Source: Deltaproteobacteria bacterium
GTDB taxonomy: Bacteria > Desulfobacterota_D > UBA1144 > Nemesobacterales > UBA2774
Assembly (NCBI GenBank): GCA_040223695.1
Contig: JAVKFU010000018.1
Coordinates: 434,001 to 498,000 of the forward strand
DNA: 64,000 nt
Direction: 5' to 3'
Below are positions 35,640 to 43,263 of the stretch, piece by piece. Both the position numbers and the translations under genes were made by a program. Position 1 is the first letter of the stretch. Every line of letters begins with the position of its first letter. A model generated the notes under the pieces. That model made no database searches. It was not told the DNA's origin and was given only the letters and a program-made list of their open reading frames with translations.

Positions 35640-36829
35640 CAATACCGTCAATAGAAGAAATAGATATTAGAGAGAAGAGGGTCCTTATAAGGGTAGATTT
35701 CGACATCCCCATTACACGCTCGGGCAAAGTCTCCGATGTGTCGAAAATCCTGCACGCGCTCCCCACAATTCATTACGCGGTGGGCGAGAAGGCCAGGGTG
35801 ATAATCGCGTCTCATCTGAGCGGTCCCGGAGGGAGGCTGAATCGCAAGTACTCGCTTGAGCCTGTAGGTAAAAAGCTCACGGAGTTTCTGGACTGCGAGA
35901 TATATTTCCCGGAAAATTCTGTCGGGGACGTGGTGAAGAAGATCTCGGGCGATATGCTTCCGGGAAGCGTAATGCTTCTGGAAAACCTTGAGTTCCACAA
36001 AGGGGAACTCTCAAACAGCCCGGAATACGCTAAAAAGCTCTCCGAAATCGCGGATATTTATGTGAATGAGGCTTTTTCGATTTCCAACCAGGAGCGCGCC
36101 TCGCTTACAGCCATAACCGAATATTTCGATACCGTATGCGCGGGGCTCGGATTCAAAAACGAGATTAATAATCTGAGCCGCTTTAAAGACCCCGACCCTC
36201 CGTTTACGGCGGTAATCGGCGGAGAAAGCTCTTCCCGGAAAATAGAGCTCATGGAGAGTCTCCTCGACAGGGTGGAATCATTTCTGGTAGGGGGCGCGAT
36301 AGCCAATTCCTTCCTCAGGATTATAGGTAAGGAGACCGGCAGGTCCGAGATCGACGAGCGGACCCTTTACAGCGCCAAAAAACTGATTTCCTCCTCCTTC
36401 ACGCGAGATATCAAATTGATAATTCCGGAGGACCTTGTTACCGTCCGGGGAGATTTGAACAATGACTCCCCTTCCTTTATAATTTCCGGCGTCAGTATCC
36501 CGAAGGAATCAATGGCGGTTGACATAGGTCCCGACACCCGCGTGTCGTTTGCCAATAACGTATCCAGAGCTAGAACGGTACTCTGGAACGGGCCGTTGGG
36601 TGTTTATGAAAAGTCCGTATTCGGAGAGGGAACAGCCGCTCTGGCGGAAGCGCTTTCCGGGTCCGAGGCTTTCAGCGCGATTCTGGGGGATGACACGGTA
36701 AAGGCGGTCGAGGAAGCAGGGTATGAAGGCGGGATAAGTTTCATATCCAGGGGCGGCGATGCCGCTATGGATTATATTATAAACGGTACGATTCCCGCGA
36801 TCACGGCGATTGAAGAAAGGATAAAATGA
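35636..36829 (+). CDS. pgk: Phosphoglycerate kinase homologue with degenerate active site
   Basis: The 397-residue protein aligns end to end with phosphoglycerate kinase, including LPTI, IVGGAIANSF-like and WNGPLGVYE blocks, and precedes tpiA and secG as pgk often does. Yet the residues that bind 3-phosphoglycerate and phosphate are replaced. VDFDIP has Asp23 for the usual Asn, and SHLSGPGG has Gly63 for Arg. LENLEF has Glu119 for Arg. EAFSISNQERAS replaces DAFGTAHRAHAS, and GGESSSRKI has Ser198 for the catalytic-loop Lys. The glycine-rich loops are altered too (LGDDT at 350-354, SRGGDA at 371-376). It may be a pseudoenzyme or act on another substrate. It overlaps both neighbours by 4 bp. Confidence 0.85.
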   Translation: MTIPSIEEIDIREKRVLIRVDFDIPITRSGKVSDVSKILHALPTIHYAVGEKARVIIASHLSGPGGRLNRKYSLEPVGKKLTEFLDCEIYFPENSVGDVVKKISGDMLPGSVMLLENLEFHKGELSNSPEYAKKLSEIADIYVNEAFSISNQERASLTAITEYFDTVCAGLGFKNEINNLSRFKDPDPPFTAVIGGESSSRKIELMESLLDRVESFLVGGAIANSFLRIIGKETGRSEIDERTLYSAKKLISSSFTRDIKLIIPEDLVTVRGDLNNDSPSFIISGVSIPKESMAVDIGPDTRVSFANNVSRARTVLWNGPLGVYEKSVFGEGTAALAEALSGSEAFSAILGDDTVKAVEEAGYEGGISFISRGGDAAMDYIINGTIPAITAIEERIK

Positions 36830-37584
36830 GAAAAACACTCATCGCAGGCAACTGGAAGATGAATATGATGAGGGAGGAGGCAGGGGCGCTTGCCCGCGGT
36901 GTCGCGGAAGAAGCAGGGGACGCGGCTGACAGGGTGGATGTTATACTGGCCCCTCCCTACACTGCGCTCGGCGCTGTAGCGGGGGCGCTCGAAGGGACGG
37001 GCATTATGCTCGGCGCACAGAACGTATTCTGGGAGGAGAAAGGAGCGTTTACAGGGGAGATTTCACCCGGTATGCTTGCCGATTCGGGATGCACGTGGGT
37101 TATAATAGGCCACTCCGAGAGGAGAAATGTGCTTAATGAGACGGACGAGATGGTCAGGCGGAAGATTGAAGCTTCGCTCAAGGGCGGGTTAAATGTTATT
37201 GTCTGCGTGGGTGAGAGTCTTGAAGAGAGGCACGGTGGTAAAACAATCAAGATTGTGGGGAGCCAGGTAAAATCGGCTTTAGAAGAGCTTCGAATCAAGG
37301 ACCCCGCGGGCTTCGTTATAGCATATGAGCCTGTTTGGGCAATCGGCACCGGCCAGCACGCCACACCTGACGAAGCGCAACACGTGCACGCTACAATTCG
37401 TGAAGTAACAGGTAATATTATGGGTGATCACGCCGGGCGCATAAGGATAGTGTACGGCGGGAGCGTTAACGAGGATAATATAAAAGCACTGCTCGCCGAA
37501 GCCGATATAGACGGCGCCCTCGTCGGGGGAGCAAGCCTCGAGGCCGGGGCGATGGCAAATATAGTGCGGATAGCAGGAGAGTAA
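36826..37584 (+). CDS. tpiA: Triosephosphate isomerase
   Basis: This enzyme interconverts glyceraldehyde-3-phosphate and dihydroxyacetone phosphate. Unlike the preceding pgk homologue it is fully canonical: AGNWKMN with the active-site Lys, GHSERR with the catalytic His, AYEPVWAIGTG with the catalytic Glu and loop 6, and YGGSV for phosphate binding. The 252-residue length is standard. Its start overlaps the pgk stop by 4 bp and secG begins 3 nt after its stop. Confidence 0.97.
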   Translation: MRKTLIAGNWKMNMMREEAGALARGVAEEAGDAADRVDVILAPPYTALGAVAGALEGTGIMLGAQNVFWEEKGAFTGEISPGMLADSGCTWVIIGHSERRNVLNETDEMVRRKIEASLKGGLNVIVCVGESLEERHGGKTIKIVGSQVKSALEELRIKDPAGFVIAYEPVWAIGTGQHATPDEAQHVHATIREVTGNIMGDHAGRIRIVYGGSVNEDNIKALLAEADIDGALVGGASLEAGAMANIVRIAGE

Positions 37585-37587
37585 AAA

Positions 37588-38106
37588 GTGGAACTAATAA
37601 TTTCTTCCGTAAAATTAATACATATATTAGTGAGCTTACTGCTCATAATAGTGGTGCTGCTCCAGCCGGGCAAGAGCGGCGACCTGGGGTCGATATTCGG
37701 CGGGGGCACGAGCGACTCCGTCTTCGGGTCGAGCGGCGCCGTACCGTTCCTTGCCAAGGTTACAAGGGGGCTTGCCGTATTATTCATGCTCACATCGCTC
37801 ACGCTCGGATACTTTGCCGCAAGCGGCGTAAGCAAATCGGTCGTAAAGGATGTTGACGCCGCTCCGGTTTCTGTCGAGGAGAGTGACGCTCTTCAAAACT
37901 CGCCTGTCGGAGCTGCAACAGACGAATCCGCACCGGCTCCGGAAAGCGCTTCGGATACGGGCGCTGCGAGTGATTCCGAGGCCGGTCAAGCGGTTGATTC
38001 GTCGGGGAATGAAGGGACTGCGGATACAGCTACAGATCAAACAGGGGGAGAAGCCGCTCAGCAGGAGAACAGCGGAGGGGCTCAAGAAGAAAAGACTACC
38101 GAGTAG
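37588..38106 (+). CDS. secG: Protein-export membrane protein SecG
   Basis: The N-terminal 75 residues are SecG: a first membrane helix (ILVSLLLIIVVLLQPGKSGDLG), the conserved GGGTSDSVFGSSGA loop, and a second helix (LAVLFMLTSLTLGYFAAS). SecG assists SecYE during protein export. The remaining 95 residues form a low-complexity acidic tail rich in Ala, Glu, Ser, Asp and Gly, longer than in most SecG proteins. The start is GTG, 3 nt after tpiA, consistent with the frequent tpiA-secG pairing. Confidence 0.93.
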   Translation: MELIISSVKLIHILVSLLLIIVVLLQPGKSGDLGSIFGGGTSDSVFGSSGAVPFLAKVTRGLAVLFMLTSLTLGYFAASGVSKSVVKDVDAAPVSVEESDALQNSPVGAATDESAPAPESASDTGAASDSEAGQAVDSSGNEGTADTATDQTGGEAAQQENSGGAQEEKTTE

Positions 38107-38184
38107 AACTGAAGCGGTTTAACCGATAAATAGCAGGAGAATTTGTAGCCGCCGGGTCTTAATAACGACTCCCGGCCACATGCC

Positions 38185-38213
38185 TTGCGGGTCTCCGGGG
38201 CATTAAGTATATT
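38185..38213 (+). promoter_or_regulatory. Possible promoter of the ferredoxin gene
   Basis: TTGCGG (38185-38190) and TATATT (38208-38213) are spaced by 17 nt, 32 nt before the ferredoxin ATG. Confidence 0.4.
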
Positions 38214-38244
38214 ACCTATTACAAATATTCGGAGGTATTACAGA

Positions 38245-38511
38245 ATGACATATATAATTGCGGAGCCGTGCATCGATGTTAAAGATAAAGCTTGCGTAGA
38301 AGCGTGCCCCGTGGATTGCATATACGAGGGAGACAACCAGCTCTTCATACACCCTGAAGAATGTATAGATTGCGGCGCATGTGTTGACCCGTGCCCGGTT
38401 GACGCGATTTTCCATGAAGACGAGCTGCCCGAAAAATGGAGTGAATACACCGCGAAGAACGCGGATTTCTTTGAAGGAAAAGAGGGGCTTGAACCCGCCC
38501 GTAAGGATTAA
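38245..38511 (+). CDS. Ferredoxin, two-cluster 7Fe/8Fe type
   Basis: The 88-residue protein opens with [20 protein letters not shown], typical of the FdxA-like seven-iron ferredoxins. The first cluster's cysteines are in [18 protein letters not shown] and the second cluster's in [16 protein letters not shown]. The short C-terminal extension ([16 protein letters not shown]) also matches that group. It carries electrons at low potential in the cytoplasm; its partner enzyme is not apparent. GGAGG at 38231-38235 sets the ATG at 38245. A terminator follows at 38558. Confidence 0.93.
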   Translation: MTYIIAEPCIDVKDKACVEACPVDCIYEGDNQLFIHPEECIDCGACVDPCPVDAIFHEDELPEKWSEYTAKNADFFEGKEGLEPARKD

Positions 38512-38557
38512 GCTTACCGACAAACGAAAACTATTTTACAAAGATAAACATGAATCA

Positions 38558-38589
38558 GGGGATGTGCTCAGGGCATATCCCCTTTTTTT
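38558..38589 (+). terminator. Rho-independent terminator after the ferredoxin gene
   Basis: GGGGATGTGC (38558-38567) pairs with GCATATCCCC (38573-38582) around a 5-nt loop, followed by seven T residues. It lies inside the open frame upstream of nth and so argues for the later nth start. Confidence 0.8.
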
Positions 38590-38609
38590 ATACTCCGGAG
38601 GTAAAAGGG

Positions 38610-39281
38610 GTGAATAAAAAGAACGCGGGGAAGGGGCGTGAAAGCCGGAAATCGAAACGTGAAAGGGCCCGTCATATCCTCTCCATCCTCGAAGAGGAAT
38701 ATCCCGAGGCGCGGTGTCACCTTAATTACAACAACGCATTTGAGCTGCTGATCGGCTGCATTCTTTCGGCGCAGTGCACGGATAAAAGGGTGAATGAGGT
38801 TACAAAAACTCTTTTTAAGAAATACCCGTCGCCCAGAGAGTTTGCCGATGCCGACCCTTCCTTACTTGAGAGCGAGATTTTCACTTGCGGTTTTTACAGG
38901 GCAAAGGCGAAATCGATTATCAACTGCTCTAAGGCGCTGGTCGAGGAGCACGGCGGGGAAGTGCCCGCTTCCATGGAGGAGCTGACCAAACTCGCCGGAG
39001 TCGGGAGAAAGACCGCCAACGTCGTGCTCGGGAACTGGTTCGGCGTACCGGGGATAATCGTCGACACCCATATTTCGAGGCTCTCCAAGAGACTCAAGCT
39101 CACGTCTAATTCCGACCCGACAAAAATAGAATTCGACATCATGAAACTGATTCCGGAGGAGAAATGGACGTTCTTTTCAAACTCACTCGGCGATCACGGA
39201 AGGACCGTTTGCTTCGCCAGAAAGCCACGGTGCGGAGAGTGCGCAGTCAGCCACCTCTGCCCGTCTGCGGGGATTGTGTGA
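38610..39281 (+). CDS. nth: Endonuclease III
   Basis: This base-excision repair glycosylase/AP-lyase removes oxidised pyrimidines. It has the helix-hairpin-helix (LAGVGRKTANVVLG), the catalytic lysine in LSAQCTDKRVN, the catalytic aspartate in VDTHISRLSKRL, and the four iron-sulfur cysteines at the C-terminus (CFARKPRCGECAVSHLC). The GTG at 38610 follows GGAGG and lies after the ferredoxin terminator; the frame is open to 38550 but that part encodes the terminator hairpin. Confidence 0.96.
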   Translation: MNKKNAGKGRESRKSKRERARHILSILEEEYPEARCHLNYNNAFELLIGCILSAQCTDKRVNEVTKTLFKKYPSPREFADADPSLLESEIFTCGFYRAKAKSIINCSKALVEEHGGEVPASMEELTKLAGVGRKTANVVLGNWFGVPGIIVDTHISRLSKRLKLTSNSDPTKIEFDIMKLIPEEKWTFFSNSLGDHGRTVCFARKPRCGECAVSHLCPSAGIV

Positions 39282-39307
39282 GGAGGGGGGAATGTCTTCT
39301 CTATTTA

Positions 39308-39399
39308 GTCATAGCGAGGCTGCGCATGCAGCCGTGGCGATCCTTCTTTTATCTTGAGATTGCCGCGCTCCGCTTAATACGCTCCGTTCGCAATGACAT
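39308..39399. repeat. GTCATAGCGAGG / TTCGCAATGAC element
   Basis: Outer arms GTCATAGCGAG and TTCGCAATGAC surround GCATGCAGCCGTGGCGATCC and GAGATTGCCGCG. The left half recurs almost unchanged at 39833-39893. Confidence 0.65.
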
Positions 39400-39460
39400 G
39401 AGGGAAGTAAGTATTGCCGCGTAATACGCTTGTATTTATAAAGAAAAAACGAATATTATA

Positions 39461-39649
39461 TTTTCTTTTTCTTGATAAAAAGAAACAAAAATCAAGACTA
39501 TACAGAATATGGCTAAAAATAGATTATTACGGCTAAAATCTTTTAATCCCACCACGGCCCCTAAAAGATTTTTCATGTCTTAATAATCCATTTTCCTAAC
39601 GCCAATTCTGTAATGTCGGAAAACGAAAAGGCAAAAGACGAGATTGCCG
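39461..39649. repeat. Large palindromic element, copy B
   Basis: It starts CTTTTTCTTGATAAAAAG. The palindrome runs from ACAGAATATGGC (39502-39513) to GCCAATTCTGT (39601-39611), with nested arms AGATTATTA/TTAATAATC and TAAAATCTTTTA/TAAAAGATTTTT. It ends GAAAACGAAAAGGCAAAAG then ACGAGATTGCCG. Confidence 0.8.
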
Positions 39650-39686
39650 TAGCACCTTCGGAGCCTCGCAATGACGAGGGAGGGGT

Positions 39687-39721
39687 GTCATTGCGAGGAA
39701 CAAAGTGACGAAGCAATCTCG
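39687..39721. repeat. GTCATTGCGAG...GCAATCTCG element
   Basis: This partial element lies directly after palindrome copy B. The same order (palindrome, CTCGCAATGACGAG, GTCATTGCGAG) is found at 46341-46600. Confidence 0.65.
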
Positions 39722-39832
39722 TTTTTTCTGACTTTCCGACATGCGTGCGGGCCCTATACCCCAGAAAGCTTTCTTAATGTTGTAAAGTTGGTTTTCGTCT
39801 CTTCCCCGCGCAGAAAATGTTTTCTCTCTTCC

Positions 39833-39893
39833 GTCATCGCGAGGCTGAGCATGCAGCCGTGGCGATCCTTCTCTTATCTTACGATTGCCACAT
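39833..39893. repeat. GTCATCGCGAGG element
   Basis: Nearly identical to the left half of the element at 39308 (GCATGCAGCCGTGGCGATCC core) and ending at ACGATTGCCAC. Confidence 0.6.
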
Positions 39894-39989
39894 GAAGTTT
39901 ATCCTGACTTTATCGAAGGGTTTAAAATGACACCCTTCGACTGGGTTCAGCATGACGGATATAATCGGTATAATATCAAACTGGAGAAC

Positions 39990-40934
39990 ATGAAGAAGCG
40001 CTATAACGACTACAACACCTATTTAAGGGAAAAGTTTGGGGGCCGCGTCAACAAGGTGTCCCTCGACATGGGTTTTACCTGCCCGAACAGGGACGGGAGC
40101 CTTGCGCGCGGCGGATGTGTTTACTGCAACAACGATACGTTCGTCCCTCCCTACGCCCGCGCCCGCTACTCCATGCACGACCAGCTCATACGCGGTATGG
40201 ACTATCTTCGAGGGAGATTCAAGGCCCAAAAATTCATCGTCTATTTCCAGGCTTATACAAACACCTACGGGGATGCGCGGACTCTGGAGGAGATGTACAG
40301 GGAGGCGCTTAAATATGAAGGTGTCGTGGGTATCGCCGTCGGGACGAGGTCTGACTGCGTGGATGATGAAAAGGTCGAGATGTTCGAGCGGCTCGCGAAA
40401 GAGTGCTACGTATCGCTTGAATACGGGATAGAGTCCATTTACGACAAGTCGCTTCAGTACATGAACAGAGGGCACGATTACCGCTCCGTCATGGACGCGA
40501 TTGCCATGTCGCGGGGAAGGGGGTTTGAGCTGGGCGCTCATATAATAGCAGGCCTCCCCACCGAGACCGAGGAAGAAATGCTCGCGATGGCTGACGAGGT
40601 ATCGTCGCTGGGCATCGACTGCCTCAAGGTCCATAACCTCCATATAGTGAAAAACACGCCGCTTGAAAGGATGTACAGGGAAAATCCCTTCCCTCTCTTC
40701 GGATACGAGGAATATGTCGATTTCATAGTCCGCTTTATGGAGAGGCTCGATCCCGATATGGTCATTGAAAGATTTTTTACCGATACGCCGCACGATTTAT
40801 TGATTGCCCCCCGGTTGAATAAATCCCACCTGCAGATACTTCAGGGAATAGAGGCCGGGCTTGAGAGGAGGGACACACGGCAGGGGAGGCTCTATAATTG
40901 TCAGCCACCTGAATCGAATGCTTTAGCCCTTTGA
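39990..40934 (+). CDS. TIGR01212-family radical SAM protein (YhcC-like)
   Basis: The protein belongs to the YhcC-like radical SAM family of unknown substrate. The cluster cysteines are in TCPNRDGSLARGGCVYCNN, a family-specific spacing of the radical SAM motif. AVGTRSDCVDDE, LEYGIESIYDKSL and GAHIIAGLPTETEEEM follow in order. The ATG at 39990 begins at the usual family start (MKKRYNDYNTYLREKFGG) and has GGAG nearby. The frame remains open upstream to 39885 but that stretch is repeat-derived. It is monocistronic between two non-coding regions. Confidence 0.9.
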   Translation: MKKRYNDYNTYLREKFGGRVNKVSLDMGFTCPNRDGSLARGGCVYCNNDTFVPPYARARYSMHDQLIRGMDYLRGRFKAQKFIVYFQAYTNTYGDARTLEEMYREALKYEGVVGIAVGTRSDCVDDEKVEMFERLAKECYVSLEYGIESIYDKSLQYMNRGHDYRSVMDAIAMSRGRGFELGAHIIAGLPTETEEEMLAMADEVSSLGIDCLKVHNLHIVKNTPLERMYRENPFPLFGYEEYVDFIVRFMERLDPDMVIERFFTDTPHDLLIAPRLNKSHLQILQGIEAGLERRDTRQGRLYNCQPPESNALAL

Positions 40935-41040
40935 TTACATACCGTATTCGGATGATTCGTCTTCTGTATTGCTCCCCTTTTATAAAAAACTGTTCAGATC
41001 GGAATAACGAATATTGAAACTAGGCTATTCAAATCAAACA

Positions 41041-41066
41041 AAAAAGGGAGCCGAAACCCCCTTTTT
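41041..41066. terminator. Bidirectional rho-independent terminator
   Basis: AAAAAGGG and CCCTTTTT form an 8-bp stem with A and T tracts on both sides, so it works in either direction. It follows the minus-strand CTERM remnant at 30 bp and also lies downstream of the radical SAM gene. Confidence 0.6.
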
Positions 41067-41095
41067 ATAAACTATCTATAAGCTTGTCCTTATAT

Positions 41096-41197
41096 TTATG
41101 CAGTCGCTTTTCTCCTGCGGATAGCAAATAGTCCTATTCTTCCCAGCGCTCCGGACATAGCTATTAAGGCCCACTCTGATAATACTCTTTTTCTACG
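41096..41197 (-). pseudogene. Remnant of an IPTL-CTERM protein-sorting tail
   Basis: Read on the minus strand, the 33 codons before the TAA at 41096-41098 give VLSEWALIAMSGALGRIGLF followed by AIRRRKATA. This has the layout of the IPTL-CTERM sorting signal: an LSEW motif, a hydrophobic helix and a basic end. The invariant Ile-Pro-Thr before LSEW is lost and an in-frame stop (41198-41200) lies just upstream, so the exported protein it belonged to is gone. A terminator still follows the tail. Such tails are processed by exosortase-type systems, none of which is in the window. Confidence 0.6.
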
Positions 41198-41457
41198 TCA
41201 GTAAATAGTAATTATTAAATCATAGTCAGGCGGTGACATTGTGCCCGACATGCTCCCCATATTACAGCCAGGCGGTCTTTGTATTTTGAAATCCGGAGCA
41301 GGAAATCCGTTTCCGGGCGTGCGCCTTTCTGACCGGATTCGGGTCTTAAATTCCTCAATTACAGGGACACAATTATAGATGTAAGTCCCAAAGAAATGAT
41401 ATACTTTCCAGTTATATAAGTTAGTATTGATATAACTTTATCGGAGGCGTCTATTAA

Positions 41458-42198
41458 ATGATTAAAAGCTCTAACCCTGCCCTCGGAGAAAAGACGTTCG
41501 AGCAGTATCAGCCCGGTATCGAGGCCGCCGGGCGGATGACGATAAACGGAACCATTAACAAAACGCTGATACTCCTTGCCCTTGTCATAGTACCGGCCGT
41601 ATGGCTCTGGGATTCCTTTTACAAGGGAGGCGCTGAAACCATAGGGGTATGGATGATCGGCGGGTTATTTGGCGGGTTGATATTCGCCGTGGTTACCATA
41701 TTCAAGAAGACGTGGGCCCCTTACACCGCGCCCATATACGCTCTTTTGGAAGGGCTCGTAATAGGGGGTATATCCGCCTATGCCGAGGCTCAGTTCAAGG
41801 GGATAGTTTTTCAGGCCGTAGCGCTCACGTTCGGCACATTGTTTGCCCTCCTCGTGGCGTACAGATCGGGCCTGATTAAGGTGACGGAAAAGTTCCGTAT
41901 GGGTGTGGTCGCCGCCACAGGCGCTATATTCCTGGTTTACTTTGTTTCGATAGTCGTCGGCTTTTTTGGTGTGGGCGTTCCGTTTATTCATACTGGAGGG
42001 ACAATCGGCATATTGTTCAGCCTGTTTGTCGTAGTGATAGCTGCCCTTAATCTCGTGCTCGACTTCGACTTCATCGAGAAGGGGGCGGAGCATGGGGCGC
42101 CAAAGTATATGGAATGGTACAGCGCGTTTGGCCTGATCGTCACGCTTGTCTGGCTGTATATAGAATTTATCAGGCTTCTTTCAAAGCTCAGGCAATGA
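41458..42198 (+). CDS. Bax inhibitor-1 / YccA-family membrane protein
   Basis: The 246-residue protein has seven hydrophobic segments and matches the Bax inhibitor-1-like YccA group. It has FKKTWAPYTAPIYALLEGL near helix 3, LDFDFIEKGAEHGAPKYMEW in the conserved C-terminal region, and the final YIEFIRLLSKLR. Bacterial homologues are pH-sensitive calcium-leak channels or modulators of FtsH proteolysis. CGGAGG lies 10 nt before the ATG. The next gene starts 59 bp downstream and may be co-transcribed. Confidence 0.9.
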   Translation: MIKSSNPALGEKTFEQYQPGIEAAGRMTINGTINKTLILLALVIVPAVWLWDSFYKGGAETIGVWMIGGLFGGLIFAVVTIFKKTWAPYTAPIYALLEGLVIGGISAYAEAQFKGIVFQAVALTFGTLFALLVAYRSGLIKVTEKFRMGVVAATGAIFLVYFVSIVVGFFGVGVPFIHTGGTIGILFSLFVVVIAALNLVLDFDFIEKGAEHGAPKYMEWYSAFGLIVTLVWLYIEFIRLLSKLRQ

Positions 42199-42257
42199 TT
42201 GCCCGATACTTATACTATATTCGGAGAATTAGAAATCGTTTGTAACGGAGGAATATT

Positions 42258-42803
42258 TTGAAAATCATGAGACTAAAAATCTTTTCAATAATTGTGCTGG
42301 CCGCCGGGCTTTTAATAACAACGTCGGCATTTTCACGCGCGCAGAGCGTGTCTGACTCTCCTCAGGCCCTGGGGGACAAAATGGTTGCAGCAATCAAGGC
42401 CAAAAACAAGAACGACCTTATGTCGTTAATTCACCCTCAGGTAGTCAAGTATATGGAGGCGAATAATCCGAAAAAGCTCGATGAAACTCTTCAGAACTGG
42501 GTTAATACGGAAGTTCCTCCCAACCATGAGTTTGTTGTTCAGTCTGTAAAAGATATACCGGACTATGACCCGGCCGCTCAAACACTGACTTTCGGACAAA
42601 TAAAGATGTATTTCCCAACGCCGCCTACGGACTTTCTCGTGCTTGTCGGGGACGTCGAGGCAAAAATTCAAAAGGACGGCAAGGAAGAGATAAAAAAGGG
42701 GAGGGGGCCCGTGACTATTGACGCGATAGCCCAGAATAAGGGCAACTGGTACGTTGTGCTGCCGGTGCTTCAATCGGCCGGTGAAAACGAGCAGAAACAA
42801 TAG
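42258..42803 (+). CDS. Uncharacterised exported protein
   Basis: The 181-residue protein has a clear signal peptide (LKIFSIIVLAAGLLITTSAF, cleavage likely after FSRAQS). The mature part begins with a helical region (ALGDKMVAAIKAKNKNDLMS) that resembles the SnoaL/NTF2-like pattern of a small alpha-plus-beta domain, ending in VTIDAIAQNKGNWYVVLPV. That resemblance is weak. TTG 42258 is preferred because CGGAGGA lies 5 nt upstream; the in-frame ATG at 42267 is 14 nt away. It is followed at 12 bp by the DCC-type gene. Confidence 0.7.
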   Translation: MKIMRLKIFSIIVLAAGLLITTSAFSRAQSVSDSPQALGDKMVAAIKAKNKNDLMSLIHPQVVKYMEANNPKKLDETLQNWVNTEVPPNHEFVVQSVKDIPDYDPAAQTLTFGQIKMYFPTPPTDFLVLVGDVEAKIQKDGKEEIKKGRGPVTIDAIAQNKGNWYVVLPVLQSAGENEQKQ

Positions 42804-42815
42804 CCAGATAAATTT

Positions 42816-43217
42816 GTGCGTGAACATCCTGTAATACTTTTTGATGGGGTTTGTAATCTATGCAGCGGCTCCGTGAGTTTTATCATAAAACGCGACCGTG
42901 ACGGCGTATTTAAGTTTGCCCCGCTCCAGTCGGAAGCCGGAGCCCGTCTGATAGAGAAATTTAACATTCAAGATGAAGGACTGGAGACTTTCGTTCTGGT
43001 CGAAGAGGAGAATGCATATACGAGGTCAACCGCGGCGCTCAGGGCGCTCAGGCGGCTCGGCGGTCTGTGGGGACTCCTCTACGGCTTTATCGTGATACCT
43101 GCTCCGCTGAGGGATGCCGTTTACGACTTCATAGCCCGTAACAGATACAGGTGGTTCGGCAGGAAAGACGAGTGCATGGTTCCGGGGCCTGGGATAAAAA
43201 ACAGGTTCCTTGATTAG
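42816..43217 (+). CDS. DCC-family thiol-disulfide oxidoreductase (DUF393)
   Basis: The 133-residue protein has the family's defining FDGVCNLCSG (DxxCxxC) near its N-terminus and the usual FAPLQSEAGARLI and ALRRLGGLWGLLYGF segments. The redox cysteine pair sits in a thioredoxin-like fold; the physiological partner is unknown. GTG 42816 is the only plausible start. It is between an exported protein and the GNAT-aminotransferase fusion, all on the same strand. Confidence 0.9.
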   Translation: MREHPVILFDGVCNLCSGSVSFIIKRDRDGVFKFAPLQSEAGARLIEKFNIQDEGLETFVLVEEENAYTRSTAALRALRRLGGLWGLLYGFIVIPAPLRDAVYDFIARNRYRWFGRKDECMVPGPGIKNRFLD

Positions 43218-43263
43218 CTGACGTCATATTTTGTAAAATATTTATACGCTTTAAGGCAAATGG

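Larger units (their letters stand above)
39282..39989. other. Repeat-rich intergenic island 3
   Basis: Contains palindromic element copy B and at least three GCAATCTC/GAGATTGC hairpin elements, the last ending near 39893. A fragment at about 39897-39957 (TTTATCGAAGGG...CCCTTCGACTGGGTTCAGCATGAC) is another inverted-repeat type. It lies in the open frame ahead of the radical SAM gene, so that extension is probably not coding. Confidence 0.7.
40935..41457. other. Intergenic region with terminator and gene remnant
   Basis: Holds a terminator-like hairpin (41041-41066) and a minus-strand IPTL-CTERM remnant (41096-41197). From about 41200 to 41440 no feature was recognised. Confidence 0.6.

Noticed and set aside
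38151-38176. Hairpin GCCGGG...CCCGGC before the ferredoxin gene as a terminator or riboswitch
   Set aside because: The 6-bp stem has a 14-nt loop and no T run, and nothing matches a known riboswitch core.
38550-38609. N-terminal extension of nth
   Set aside because: The stretch contains the ferredoxin terminator hairpin and T run; GTG 38610 has a good ribosome-binding site.
39885-39989. N-terminal extension of the YhcC-like radical SAM gene
   Set aside because: This part of the frame is formed by dispersed repeat sequence (ACCCTTCGACTGGGTTCAGC), and the family start is the ATG at 39990.
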